The notes beneath the pieces were generated by a model, which worked only from the letters and a program-made list of their open reading frames with translations, searched no databases and was not told the DNA's origin. Made by a program: the position numbers and the translations under genes. Shown here piece after piece: positions 38,559 to 46,698 of a DNA stretch of 62,371 bases. Origin of the DNA: an uncultured Collinsella sp. (lineage in GTDB: Bacteria; Actinomycetota; Coriobacteriia; Coriobacteriales; Coriobacteriaceae); the NCBI GenBank assembly GCA_900542165.1, contig UQMM01000010.1, forward strand, positions 1 to 62,371, written 5' to 3'. Within the stretch, counting starts at the first letter, position 1; each line of letters opens with the position of its first letter.

Positions 38559-39002
38559 ATGACCAACGAAGAGCTGCAGAAGGAAATGATTGCGGCCATG
38601 AAGGCCAAGGACAAGGTTCGCCTGTCCATCATTCGCCAGGTTAAGGCCGAGGTGAAGAATATCGAGGTTAACGAGCGCCGCGATGTGACCGAGGAAGACG
38701 TCAACAGCATGATCAAGCGTCTGATTAAGCAGACGAGCGAGACGCTGGAGATGTCCATCAAGGCCGGCACCGACCAGGAGCGTACCGACAACCTGACCGA
38801 GCAGGTCAAGATTCTGGAAAGCCTGCTGCCCGCGCAGGTTTCGGGCGAGGAGCTCGAGGCCCTGATCGAGCAGGTCATCGCCGAGCTGGGCGCCACGTCC
38901 AAGAAGCAGATGGGCCAGGTTATGGGTGCACTCGGCAAGGCCACCGGCGGCAACTTCGATAAGCCGGCCGCGGCAAAGATCGTCGGCGCAAAGCTGGCTT
39001 AA
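38559..39002 (+). CDS. yqeY: GatB/YqeY domain protein
   Basis: A 147-residue all-helical protein of the YqeY family, resembling the tail domain of the GatB subunit that handles misacylated tRNA; the free-standing version has no established role. The family segments K-A-K-D-K-V-R-L-S-I-I-R, V-K-N-I-E-V-N-E-R-R and L-G-A-T-S-K-K-Q-M-G-Q-V-M are visible. GAGGAGG precedes the ATG at 38559. It lies 54 nt after the foldase gene and ends at a strong terminator. Confidence 0.9.
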   Translation: MTNEELQKEMIAAMKAKDKVRLSIIRQVKAEVKNIEVNERRDVTEEDVNSMIKRLIKQTSETLEMSIKAGTDQERTDNLTEQVKILESLLPAQVSGEELEALIEQVIAELGATSKKQMGQVMGALGKATGGNFDKPAAAKIVGAKLA

Positions 39003-39031
39003 GGGCTGGCCGACACATAGCCGATGCTGAG

Positions 39032-39062
39032 GGGCGTGACCATTGCGGTCGCGCCCTTTTTT
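39032..39062 (+). terminator. Terminator after yqeY
   Basis: GGGCGTGACC pairs with GGTCGCGCCC (one mismatch) around a 5-nt loop and is followed by six T. Confidence 0.92.
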
Positions 39063-39104
39063 GTTGGCCGATGAAGGGCGCCTCCCCTGGCTGGTCATTG
39101 GGTG

Positions 39105-39171
39105 CTCATTGGGGACAGACTTAAATGAGTGCCCAATGAGCAGGCACTCATTTAAGTCTGTCCCCAATGAG
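39105..39171. repeat. Long perfect inverted repeat with two GGGGACAG motifs, copy 8
   Basis: Two 29-nt arms (39105-39133, 39143-39171) are perfectly complementary with a 9-nt loop. Each arm begins CTCATTGGGGACAGACTTAAA and itself holds a smaller hairpin CTCATT...AATGAG around the GGGGACAG loop, so this looks like two family members placed back to back. Confidence 0.9.
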
Positions 39172-39277
39172 TGGGTTAAAGGTTGCGGGTTCTTTACGGG
39201 AATGTAGTGTGGGCTGCGGAAACGCGGTTCTTTCCGTACAATAGTTCAACTCGTGTAAACGCAGGGAAGGGACATTC

Positions 39278-40009
39278 ATGGCAGACATGATCGAGATCAA
39301 GCATCTCAACAAGTACTTTGGCGACCTGCATGTGCTCAAAGATATCAATCTCACCGTCAAGCGCGGCGAGAAGCTCGTAATGATCGGGCCTTCCGGCTCG
39401 GGTAAGTCGACGCTCATCCGTTGCGTCGATTATCTGGAGGAGCCCACGTCGGGCGAGGTCGTCATCGACGGTACGCCGCTCACCAAAAAGAATCACCTGG
39501 AGATGGCTCGCAAGTACAGCTCCATGGTGTTTCAGCAGTTCAACCTGTATCCCAACATGACGGTGCTGGGCAACCTGACGCTCGCACCCATCAAGCTGCA
39601 AAAGAAGAGCAAGGAGGAGGCGACCGAGATCGCCATTGCCGCGCTCAAGCGCGTCGGCATGGCGCATAAGGCCGGCGAGTATCCGCAGAATCTCTCGGGC
39701 GGTCAGCAGCAGCGCATCGCCATCGCCCGTGCCCTGTGCACCAAGCAGCCCATCATCCTGTTTGACGAGCCGACCTCGGCGCTCGACCCCGAGATGGTCC
39801 AGGAAGTCTTGGACGTTATGATTGAGCTCGCGCAGGAGGACATCACCATGATCTGCGTGACGCACGAGATGGGCTTTGCGCGCCAGGTGGCCGACCGCGT
39901 CATCTTTATGGAGGACGGCCGCATCCTGGAGGAGGGCACGCCCGAGCACTTCTTCGATAACCCCGAGAACCCGCGCTGCCGCGAGTTCCTGTCCAAGATT
40001 CTGCACTAG
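39278..40009 (+). CDS. Polar amino-acid ABC transporter ATPase
   Basis: A 243-residue GlnQ-like ATPase that powers uptake of a polar amino acid. Walker A G-P-S-G-S-G-K-S-T is near residue 38, Q-loop V-F-Q-Q-F-N-L-Y-P near 86, signature L-S-G-G-Q-Q-Q-R near 141, Walker B I-I-L-F-D-E-P-T-S-A-L-D, and H-loop C-V-T-H-E. The C-terminal pattern F-x-D-N-P-E-N-P-R is typical of this family. It starts a four-gene operon with binding protein and two permeases, spaced tightly. Confidence 0.95.
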   Translation: MADMIEIKHLNKYFGDLHVLKDINLTVKRGEKLVMIGPSGSGKSTLIRCVDYLEEPTSGEVVIDGTPLTKKNHLEMARKYSSMVFQQFNLYPNMTVLGNLTLAPIKLQKKSKEEATEIAIAALKRVGMAHKAGEYPQNLSGGQQQRIAIARALCTKQPIILFDEPTSALDPEMVQEVLDVMIELAQEDITMICVTHEMGFARQVADRVIFMEDGRILEEGTPEHFFDNPENPRCREFLSKILH

Positions 40010-40017
40010 GTGCGGTG

Positions 40018-40893
40018 ATGGACATGACGGATATGACGAGGGCGGCCGTGTCGCGCCGTCACTTTTTGCAGCTGGCGGGCGCCGGCATGCTTGCGCTGAC
40101 GGGGACCGCGCTTGCCGGTTGCGGCAACTCCACCAGCAGCGAGGGCTCCGACAAGGGGTCCAAGCTTGCGGCCATCAAGTCGCGTGGCCATCTGAATGCC
40201 GGCGTTAAGAAGGACGTTCCCGGCTATGGCTATTACGACACCGCCAAGGGCCGCTTTGAGGGCATGGAAGTTGATTTGTGCTACCAGATCGCTGCTGCCG
40301 TCTTTGGCGTGAGTTACAAGGAGGCCCGCGCCCAGGAGCTTGTCGAGTTTACCGATGTAACGCCCAAGACGCGCGGCCCGCTGATCGATAACGGCCAGCT
40401 TGACGTGGTCGCGGCGACCTACACCATCACCGACGAGCGCAAGAAGAGCTGGGATTTCTCGACGCCGTACCGCACCGACTACGTGGGACTCATGGTCAAG
40501 AAGCGTTCGGGCTTTACCTCGATTGAGGACCTGGACGGCAAGGTCATCGGCGTGAGCCAGGGTGCTACCACGCAGGGCCTGATCGAGCAGATGATCAAGG
40601 ACAACGGCTTTAGCTGCAAGCCCGAGTTTAGGGCCTTTAGCGGCTACCCCATCATCAAGAGTTCGCTCGACGCCGGCAATATCGATGTCTTTGCCATGGA
40701 CCGCTCCACGCTGGCCGGTTACATGAACGAGACCGTTGAGCTGCTGCAGCCCGAGGTCAAGTTTGGCGAGCAGGGCTACGGCGTGGCGACCAAGAAGGGC
40801 TGCGACCTTTCGGCCGTGGTCGATCAGGTGATTTGCGATCGCCTGGCCGACGGTTGGCTCGACCAAGAGGTCAAGACCTGGGGTCTTGTATAG
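40018..40893 (+). CDS. Amino-acid ABC transporter substrate-binding lipoprotein with Tat-type signal
   Basis: A 291-residue periplasmic-type binding protein (SBP family 3) anchored by a lipid. The signal has a twin-arginine pattern, S-R-R-H-F-L-Q-L (residues 12-19), and a lipobox L-A-G-C with Cys35, so it is probably exported by Tat and then lipidated. The mature part has the family features: L-N-A-G-V-K-K-D-V-P-G-Y, G-M-E-V-D-L-C and D-V-V-A-A-T-Y-T-I-T-D-E-R. The ATG at 40018 is used because AGGTG is 5 nt upstream. A Tat route for this class is less usual than Sec. The amino acid is unknown. Confidence 0.92.
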   Translation: MDMTDMTRAAVSRRHFLQLAGAGMLALTGTALAGCGNSTSSEGSDKGSKLAAIKSRGHLNAGVKKDVPGYGYYDTAKGRFEGMEVDLCYQIAAAVFGVSYKEARAQELVEFTDVTPKTRGPLIDNGQLDVVAATYTITDERKKSWDFSTPYRTDYVGLMVKKRSGFTSIEDLDGKVIGVSQGATTQGLIEQMIKDNGFSCKPEFRAFSGYPIIKSSLDAGNIDVFAMDRSTLAGYMNETVELLQPEVKFGEQGYGVATKKGCDLSAVVDQVICDRLADGWLDQEVKTWGLV

Positions 40894-40918
40894 GCGCATC
40901 GTCCAAGGAAGGAATCGA

Positions 40919-41665
40919 ATGCTCGAAGGATTATTTGACGCCGACCGTTGGTCGACGACATTTCAAAACATGGGGCCCTTCTGGGAGGGCTTTGGTGTGA
41001 CGCTACAGGTGGTCGTTGCCGGTCTGCTGCTGTCGCTGGTGCTGGGCACGCTGCTGGGCGTGTTCTCAACCACTCGTTCACGCGTGCTGCGCACCATAAG
41101 CCGCGTGTACGTGGAGTTTTACCAGAACACCCCGTTGCCCGTGCAGGTGCTCTTTATGTACATGGCCGGTCCGCAGTTTTTGCAGGCCATAACCGGTGCC
41201 GACCAGCCGGTGCGCATCGCGCCGTTCGTGCTGGGCTTCTTGGGTGTGGGCCTGTATCACGCGGCCTACATTTCGGAGGTCATCCGCACTGGTATCGAGG
41301 CGGTTCCGCGCGGTCAGATGGAAGCGGCCCAGAGCCAGGGCTTCACCCGTGCGCAGGCGTATTGGTACATCGTGCTGCCCCAGACATTCAAGATCATTCT
41401 GCCGCCGCTGTGTAACCAGGCGCTCAACCTGGTCAAGAACACGTCGGTGCTGGCACTTGTGGCCGGCGGCGACCTTATGTACCGTTCCGACAACTTTGTG
41501 AGTCTGTACGGTTACCTGCAGGGATACATCGTCTGCTGCCTTATGTACTTTATCATCTGCTTTCCGCTCGCCATGCTGGTGCAGTGGCTCGAGCGCCGCT
41601 CCAAGGAGCGTCCGCGCGGCGTGAGCCTGGCCGAGCTGGGGCTCGACAACGTAGAGGAGGCCTAG
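40919..41665 (+). CDS. Amino-acid ABC transporter permease 1
   Basis: A 248-residue permease of the HisM/GlnP type with about five membrane segments. The EAA loop that contacts the ATPase is I-P-R-G-Q-type: A-V-P-R-G-Q-M-E-A-A-Q-S-Q-G. The common Y-Q-N-T-P-L motif is also present. AAGGAAGG precedes the ATG at 40919. It should pair with the next gene product to form a heterodimeric channel. Confidence 0.93.
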   Translation: MLEGLFDADRWSTTFQNMGPFWEGFGVTLQVVVAGLLLSLVLGTLLGVFSTTRSRVLRTISRVYVEFYQNTPLPVQVLFMYMAGPQFLQAITGADQPVRIAPFVLGFLGVGLYHAAYISEVIRTGIEAVPRGQMEAAQSQGFTRAQAYWYIVLPQTFKIILPPLCNQALNLVKNTSVLALVAGGDLMYRSDNFVSLYGYLQGYIVCCLMYFIICFPLAMLVQWLERRSKERPRGVSLAELGLDNVEEA

Positions 41666-41668
41666 CGC

Positions 41669-42307
41669 ATGGAAATCTTCAACGCGACCAACCTGCTCTA
41701 CATTTGGGGCGGCTTTGTTAAGACGATCGAGATCTCGGCGCTGTCGATCTTTTTCTCGCTCATCTTTGGCACGGTGCTGGCGCTCGTTAAAAGCTACGCG
41801 CCCCGCCCGTTCCGTATTTTGGTGAGCGCCTATATCGAGTTGTTCCGCTGCACGCCAAACCTGCTGTGGATCCTGTTTATCTACTTTACGGTGCAGGGTT
41901 TGGACATTGTGATTTCGACCATCGCCTTTACGCTGTTTACCAGCGCTGTTATGGCCGAGATTGTGCGCGGCGGCCTCAACTCGATTCCGCGCGGCCAGTT
42001 TGAGGCAGCGCAGAGCCAAGGCTTTGGCTTCTTTGCCACCATGCGCTACATCATTCTGCCGCAGACGTTTAAGACGATCATTCCGGCGCTGTTTAGCCAG
42101 TGCACGACTGTCATCAAGGACAGCTCGTATCTTTCGGGCATTAACGTGGCCGAGCTCATGTACACGGCAAACGTCGTGATGGCCCACGCGATCGACCTGT
42201 CGCAGGTGCTTATGCTCTACGGCCTGGTGTTTGCGATGTACTTTGTGCTCAACTTTGGTATCTCGCTGCTGGTCCGAGCGTATCAGCGCCGCATCGTGGC
42301 AGCGTAG
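41669..42307 (+). CDS. Amino-acid ABC transporter permease 2
   Basis: A 212-residue permease, the second channel subunit, with the EAA loop S-I-P-R-G-Q-F-E-A-A-Q-S-Q-G and the Q-T-F-K-T-I-I-P segment. It starts 3 nt after the previous stop, with GAGGAGG inside the end of the previous gene, and ends the transporter operon. Confidence 0.93.
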   Translation: MEIFNATNLLYIWGGFVKTIEISALSIFFSLIFGTVLALVKSYAPRPFRILVSAYIELFRCTPNLLWILFIYFTVQGLDIVISTIAFTLFTSAVMAEIVRGGLNSIPRGQFEAAQSQGFGFFATMRYIILPQTFKTIIPALFSQCTTVIKDSSYLSGINVAELMYTANVVMAHAIDLSQVLMLYGLVFAMYFVLNFGISLLVRAYQRRIVAA

Positions 42308-42308
42308 A

Positions 42309-42339
42309 ATGTGACAAAGGGACTGTCCCTTTGTCACAT
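42309..42339. repeat. GGGGACAG-type perfect palindrome, copy 9
   Basis: ATGTGACAAAGGGAC pairs perfectly with GTCCCTTTGTCACAT around a single T. The centre GGGACTGTCCC corresponds to the family loop closed on itself. It lies directly between the permease and the kinase-like gene. Confidence 0.88.
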
Positions 42340-42355
42340 AGAGAAAGGAATCGCG

Positions 42356-42979
42356 ATGAGCGATCTGGAGAATAAGAAGAATCCTGTGGTCATTACCATC
42401 GCGCGCGACTTTGGCGCCGAGGGCCACGAGATTGGTCGCATGCTTGCCGACGAGTTGGGGATTCCGCTGTACGATAACGAGCTGCTGGTACGTGCGTCGC
42501 TGCGCGCGGGCGAGTCGCTCGATAAGATGGCCGCCTATGACGAACGTCTGGCCGTTGAGAACATGGCGTTTCTGCCCGACCGCTACGATGCGCGTTCGTA
42601 CTCGGATAAGTTGTTCCAAAAGATGAGCCAGGTGATTTTGGATTTGGGCGAGACCGAGAGCTGCATTATCGAAGGCCGCCTGTCCGATTATCTGCTTCGC
42701 AACAACCCCAACCACATTGCCGTGTTGGTGACCGCTCCCTTTGAGGACCGCGTCGAGATCGTGCGCAAGAAGCGTGGCCTTAACAAAAAGAAGGGCGCCA
42801 AGCTGGTCAAACAGCAGCAGAAGGCGCGCGAGGCGTTCTATAAGCGCTACAGTGCCGGCAAATGGAAGATGACGAGCGGTAAGGATATCGTAGTCAACCG
42901 CGCCAAGCTGGGCCGCGAAGGCTGCAAGGACGTCATCGCCGCGGCCTACCGCTACAAGGTGGCCCAACTCGAAGGCTAA
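42356..42979 (+). CDS. Cytidylate kinase-like family protein
   Basis: A 207-residue protein of the cytidylate-kinase-like family (PF13189). It has I-A-R-D-F-G-A-E-G-H-E-I-G-R in place of a classic P-loop, then L-G-I-P-L-Y-D-N-E-L-L and I-I-E-G-R-L-S-D-Y-L. The family normally has G-S-G-G; here A-E-G-H lacks the usual glycine/lysine, so kinase activity is uncertain. The ATG at 42356 follows AAAGGA; an upstream in-frame reading runs through the palindrome and is rejected. A basic stretch with K-K-K-G-A-K lies near residue 140. The partner and substrate are unknown. Confidence 0.8.
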   Translation: MSDLENKKNPVVITIARDFGAEGHEIGRMLADELGIPLYDNELLVRASLRAGESLDKMAAYDERLAVENMAFLPDRYDARSYSDKLFQKMSQVILDLGETESCIIEGRLSDYLLRNNPNHIAVLVTAPFEDRVEIVRKKRGLNKKKGAKLVKQQQKAREAFYKRYSAGKWKMTSGKDIVVNRAKLGREGCKDVIAAAYRYKVAQLEG

Positions 42980-42988
42980 CCGACCAAA

Positions 42989-43023
42989 ACCACCACAAAG
43001 GGGACAGGCACCTTTGTGGTGGT
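42989..43023 (+). repeat. GGGGACAG-loop hairpin, copy 10
   Basis: The 13-bp perfect arms ACCACCACAAAGG/CCTTTGTGGTGGT enclose GGACAGGCA. The inner arms match copy 3 (9751-9777), 33 kb away. Confidence 0.85.
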
Positions 43024-43040
43024 GGGACGGCCGGCATAGA

Positions 43041-43077
43041 AAAAGTCCCCGCCGAGCGTGTGCTCGACAGGGACTTT
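43041..43077 (-). terminator. Terminator of the NfnAB-like operon
   Basis: On the minus strand, AAAGTCCC, then CGAG/CTCG, pair with GGGGACTTTTT, giving a GC-rich stem followed by T. It follows the stop at 43106. Confidence 0.85.
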
Positions 43078-43105
43078 GCCGTTTAATGGCTAGCGCTGAG
43101 GGTGA

Positions 43106-44515
43106 TTACTCGCCCAGCAGGCTCTTGGTGATGGAAGCGGCGGCCTTCTTGCCAGCGCCCATCGCCAGAATGACCGTAGCGGCACCGGTGACGATGTCGC
43201 CGCCGGCCCAGATGCGGGGATCGGTGGTCTGGCCGGTCTCCTCGTCGGCGACGATGTAGCCCCACTTGTTGAGCTCCATCTTGCCGCCGATCTTCTTTGC
43301 GAAGGGGTTGGCGTTGGTGCCGATAGCCGAGATCGCGACGTCGCAGGGGATCTCCTCGATGGCGCCCTCGATGGGCACCGGGCGACGACGGCCGGACTCG
43401 TCGGGCTCGCCGAGCTCCATCTTCTGGACCTTGACGGCGCACACGGAGCCGTCTTCGCCAGCGACAAACTCGAGCGGGGAAACGAGCGGCAGAACCTCGA
43501 CGCCCTCGGCCTTGGCGTGGTGCAGCTCGGCACGACGGCAGGGCATCTCGTCCTCGGTACGGCGGTAAGCGATGATGGCGTGCTCGGCGCCCAGACGCTT
43601 GGCGGTACGGACGGCGTCCATAGCCACGTTGCCGCCGCCAAAGACAACGACGTTCTTGCCGTGCTTGGTGGGGGTGTCGTACTCGGGGAACTTGTTGGCC
43701 TTCATCAGGTTCACGCGGGTGAGGTACTCGTTTGCGAAGAAGACGTTGGGCAGGTTCTCGCCGGGGACGTTGAGGAACTTGGGCAGGCCAGCGCCGGTCG
43801 CCACGTAGATGGCGTCGAAGCCCTGCTCGAACAGCTCCTCGGCCGTGGCCATGTTGCCCACGACGGAGTTGTACTCAAACTTGACGCCCATGTCCTCCAG
43901 GCCGTCAATCTCGCGCTTGACGACCGCCTTGGGCAGACGGAACTCGGGGATGCCGTAGACCAGCACGCCGCCGCCGGTGAAGAAGGCCTCGAAGACGGTA
44001 ACGTCAAAGCCGTTACGGGCGAGCTCGCCGGCGCAGGTGATGCCGGACGGGCCGGAGCCGACGACGGCGACCTTCTTGCCGTTCTTGGGGGCCATCTTGG
44101 GCGTGGAGGCGAGCTCGGGGCGATCACCCAGGAAGCGCTCGAGCTGGCCGATGGCCACGGGCTCGGACTTCTTACCACGGATGCACTTGCCCTCGCACTG
44201 GTTCTCCTGCGGGCAGACGCGGCCGCAGATGGCGGGAAGCATGGAGTCCTCGCGGATGGTATCGAGAGCGCCGCCGAAGTCCTTCGCGCGGATCTGCTCG
44301 ATAAAGCGGGGAATGTTGATGTTGACGGGGCAGCCCTCAACACAGAACGGCTTCTTGCAGTTGAGGCAGCGCTCGGCCTCGGCCAGCGCCATCTCCTCGG
44401 TGAAGCCCTTGTCGACGGGGCGGAAGTCGCAGGCGCGCTCGGCAGCCGGCTCCTCGTTATCGGGGGTGCGGGGCGACTTCATATCGGCAACGAAACGACC
44501 GTTAACTAGTGGCAT
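43106..44515 (-). CDS. gltA: NADPH-dependent glutamate synthase small-chain-like oxidoreductase
   Basis: A 469-residue FAD- and NADPH-binding iron-sulfur protein. N-terminal clusters use C-L-N-C-K-K-P-F-C-V-E-G-C-P (Cys50, 53, 58, 62) and C-G-R-V-C-P-Q-E-N-Q-C-E-G-K-C. FAD and NAD(P) binding motifs G-S-G-P-S-G-I-T-C-A and V-F-G-G-G-N-V-A-M-D follow, and the end has G-A-G-K-K-A-A. With the flavoprotein gene just upstream it matches the NfnAB/SudAB pair, which transfers electrons between NADPH, NADH and ferredoxin, rather than a glutamate synthase with a large chain. The start overlaps the previous gene by 10 nt. Confidence 0.9.
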   Translation of the reverse strand: MPLVNGRFVADMKSPRTPDNEEPAAERACDFRPVDKGFTEEMALAEAERCLNCKKPFCVEGCPVNINIPRFIEQIRAKDFGGALDTIREDSMLPAICGRVCPQENQCEGKCIRGKKSEPVAIGQLERFLGDRPELASTPKMAPKNGKKVAVVGSGPSGITCAGELARNGFDVTVFEAFFTGGGVLVYGIPEFRLPKAVVKREIDGLEDMGVKFEYNSVVGNMATAEELFEQGFDAIYVATGAGLPKFLNVPGENLPNVFFANEYLTRVNLMKANKFPEYDTPTKHGKNVVVFGGGNVAMDAVRTAKRLGAEHAIIAYRRTEDEMPCRRAELHHAKAEGVEVLPLVSPLEFVAGEDGSVCAVKVQKMELGEPDESGRRRPVPIEGAIEEIPCDVAISAIGTNANPFAKKIGGKMELNKWGYIVADEETGQTTDPRIWAGGDIVTGAATVILAMGAGKKAAASITKSLLGE

Positions 44516-45345
44516 GCGCAGCTCTTTTCCTCATAGGCCTTGAGGGACTCGCCCTCTTCGGAACGGTAAGCGGCCTGGCGGGCACGAAGGTCATCCCAGT
44601 CGACCAGGGTGGCATCGAAGTCGGGGCCGTCGACGCAAGCGAACTTGGTCACGCCGCCCACCTCGACGCGGCAGCAGCCGCACATACCGGTGCCGTCAAC
44701 CATGATGGGGTTGAGCGACGCGGTGATGGGGGTATCGTACTTCTGGGCGGTGAGGGTCGAGAACTTCATCATCGGAACGGGGCCGACGCAGAAGACCTGG
44801 CTCACGGCCTTGTCCTGCAGCAGGCGCTCCAGCGGAGCGGTGACAACGCCCTGCTCTCCGTAGGAACCGTCGTCGGTGGTGATATGGATGTGGTCCTCGT
44901 CGAGGAGCTCGCGGAACTGGTCCTCCATGAGCAGGAGGTCCTTGGTGCGGGCGCCCATGATGGCGTGCACCTCGTGACCGGTCTCGACCAGGTGCTTGGC
45001 GACCGGGAAGGCAATTGCCAGGCCGACGCCGCCGCCAATGACGGCGCAGGGGCCCTCGGCCATCTCGGTGGGAACGCCCAGCGGGCCCACGACGTCGCGC
45101 AGCGACTCGCCGGCTTCGTAAGTGGACAGCATCTCGGTGGTCTTGCCGATCACCATGAAGATGAACTCGACCCAGCCCTCGTCACCGTTCCAGCCGGCCA
45201 GGGTAAACGGGACGCGCTCGCCCGTCTCGTTGGCGCGGACCATGAGGAACTGTCCAGCGTGCGCATGCTTGGCGATTGCGGGCGCCTCGATGCGGAACTT
45301 GAACACCTTCTCCGAGAACTGCGTCTTCTCCAGGATCTTATACAT
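44506..45345 (-). CDS. NfnA/SudB-type FAD/NAD-binding oxidoreductase subunit
   Basis: A 279-residue flavoprotein of the ferredoxin-NADP reductase superfamily. The FAD domain has R-V-P-F-T-L-A-G-W, the NAD domain has V-I-G-G-G-V-G-L-A-I-A-F-P, and the C-terminus carries a [2Fe-2S] pattern G-M-C-G-C-C-R-V with a further Cys in F-A-C-V-D-G-P. A Cys-rich end S-C-A-C-H overlaps the next gene. The pair with gltA-like suggests a bifurcating transhydrogenase (Nfn type), useful in anaerobes; a sulfide or dihydroorotate dehydrogenase role is also possible. GAGAGGGG precedes the ATG. Confidence 0.88.
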   Translation of the reverse strand: MYKILEKTQFSEKVFKFRIEAPAIAKHAHAGQFLMVRANETGERVPFTLAGWNGDEGWVEFIFMVIGKTTEMLSTYEAGESLRDVVGPLGVPTEMAEGPCAVIGGGVGLAIAFPVAKHLVETGHEVHAIMGARTKDLLLMEDQFRELLDEDHIHITTDDGSYGEQGVVTAPLERLLQDKAVSQVFCVGPVPMMKFSTLTAQKYDTPITASLNPIMVDGTGMCGCCRVEVGGVTKFACVDGPDFDATLVDWDDLRARQAAYRSEEGESLKAYEEKSCACH

Positions 45346-45519
45346 AGAACCCCTCTCTTGTTAGGGCCGCCGAACCGTGCCTCCACGGAAATGGACGGTA
45401 GCCCGAATAAAACCGTACGCGCACAGGCGTTGTGCAGACATACGGTGCAAATTATACCCTCATGGACATGTCACTTACGTGTGTCTTCGGCGGTTGGGAG
45501 CAGGGTTTATCCACTTCGA

Positions 45520-45552
45520 CCTGCCAAAGGGGGAGAGGTTTATTTTGGCAGG
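45520..45552 (+). repeat. GGGGACAG-loop hairpin, copy 11
   Basis: The arms CCTGCCAAA/TTTGGCAGG enclose GGGGGAGAGGTTTAT. It faces copy 12, in opposite orientation, 130 nt away. Confidence 0.75.
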
Positions 45553-45571
45553 TTTTATCAGGCAAAACGGC

Positions 45572-45613
45572 AAAGGGGGCCGGCCTCGCGCTTCGGTGAG
45601 GCCGGCCCCCTTT
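45572..45613. terminator. Strong GC-rich hairpin after pth
   Basis: AAAGGGGGCCGGCCTC is perfectly complementary to GAGGCCGGCCCCCTTT, 10-nt loop. It lies downstream of pth on the minus strand and probably stops that transcript, though the T run is short. Confidence 0.75.
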
Positions 45614-45681
45614 GGAGCGTTGCATATGTATAGCGGCACAGGGTTTATTGCGACGCAGCCGCCGCGGCGTTTCCGCAGATG

Positions 45682-45718
45682 AAACCTGCCAAAATAAACA
45701 TCTCTAAATGGTAGGTTT
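45682..45718 (-). repeat. GGGGACAG-loop hairpin, copy 12
   Basis: The arms AAACCTGCCA/TGGTAGGTTT enclose, on the minus strand, TTTAGAGATGTTTATTT. It touches the last base of the pth stop codon. The minus-strand sequence aligns with copy 4 at most positions. Confidence 0.75.
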
Positions 45719-46347
45719 TAGTGCTTGCCGTTGGCGGAAGCGGCGCCGTTTACGTGATCGCGGGCGTAGATTACGCCGTGGACGATGGCCAGACCGGCGG
45801 CATCTGCGGCGCGGGCGCAGGTGTCCTGGAAATCCTCGGCTTCGCGGGCGCGCAGCTGCTTGAGCACGTAGTCTGCCACGGCCATCTTGCCGGGAGGGTT
45901 GCCGATGCCGGTGCGGATACGGCTAAAGTCGCGGCTGCCCATCTTGTCGATGATGGAGCGCAGGCCGTTGTGACCGGCATGGCCTCCGCCCACCTTAACA
46001 CGCACGTCGCCGGCGGGAATATCGAGCTCGTCGTGGATGACGAGCAGCTCCTCGGCCTTGATCTTGTACTCGCGGCAGAGCTTGGAGATGGGCCCGCCCG
46101 AGGTGTTCATGTACGACTGCGGCTTGACCAGTACAATCTGGCGCTTGCCGTTCTCTTCCTCGGCATCGTTGATGTTGATGAGCGCGACCTCGGCGCCTGC
46201 TTGGTTTTTCCAGTACGTGACGCCGGCCTGACGGGCCAGCTCGTCGATCGCCTTAAAACCGGCGTTGTGGCGGGTCTCGGCATACTCATCGCCAGGGTTG
46301 CCAAGTCCGGCAACCATGCGAATCTTAAGCGGCTGTGCAGCTGCCAT
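45718..46347 (-). CDS. pth: Peptidyl-tRNA hydrolase
   Basis: A 209-residue enzyme that recycles stalled peptidyl-tRNA. Motifs: V-A-G-L-G-N-P-G-D-E-Y-A-E-T-R-H-N-A-G with the catalytic His, K-P-Q-S-Y-M-N-T-S-G-G with the substrate-binding Asn, V-I-H-D-E-L-D with the catalytic Asp, and G-H-A-G-H-N-G-L-R-S-I near the middle. I use the ATG at 46347, 6 nt from GAAAGG; the ATG at 46353 directly abuts that site. The C-terminal tail N-G-A-A-S-A-N-G-K-H is short and variable. Confidence 0.96.
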   Translation of the reverse strand: MAAAQPLKIRMVAGLGNPGDEYAETRHNAGFKAIDELARQAGVTYWKNQAGAEVALININDAEEENGKRQIVLVKPQSYMNTSGGPISKLCREYKIKAEELLVIHDELDIPAGDVRVKVGGGHAGHNGLRSIIDKMGSRDFSRIRTGIGNPPGKMAVADYVLKQLRAREAEDFQDTCARAADAAGLAIVHGVIYARDHVNGAASANGKH

Positions 46348-46698
46348 GTTCATCCTTTCGTTGATTTGTCGCCTGCTATGGTGAGCGACCCTGTTGCCGC
46401 TGTCAAATGGAGGGCAATTGAGGTTGTTTGGGGGCGTTTGGACGGCCGTCAAAATCCGAGGTGGACAGTTAGTTCAGATACGTATAAGTTCTGAGGACTC
46501 GAATTGCTCAATTCAATGCCGATACGTTGTTTTGGAACTTTAGTTAGTCCATATGACGCTGTTTTGAAGTCTACCCCGCTTTCAAATAGGGCGAATGGTA
46601 TAGAGATAGCTGCAAAACAGCCTAATTCAATGTGTCTATTTATACGTATTTGAACTAACTGTCCAGCCCTGTTCGACGGCGCACGGGTGATTCGCCGT
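46348..46698. other. Region between pth and the orphan gene P2
   Basis: 351 nt hold the perfect palindrome GACGGCCGTC (46441-46450) and the 200-bp element copy B (46462-46665). The promoter of pth must lie near 46355-46440. No gene is visible. Confidence 0.55.
46462..46665. repeat. 200-bp inverted-end element, copy B
   Basis: 204 bp, with ends starting TGGACAGTTAGTTCAGATAC (left) and, on the reverse strand, TGGACAGTTAGTTCAAATAC; 23 of the first 24 positions match. The inside is AT-rich and differs from copies A and C. It ends 33 nt from the stop codon of P2. Confidence 0.9.

Larger units (their letters stand above)
45346..45717. other. Palindrome-rich region between the NfnA-like gene and pth
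   Basis: 372 nt hold two GGGGACAG-type hairpins (45520-45552, 45682-45718) in opposite orientation and a strong stem between them (45572-45613). The first part (45346-45500) should hold the promoter of the NfnA-like gene. I see no gene. Confidence 0.6.
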
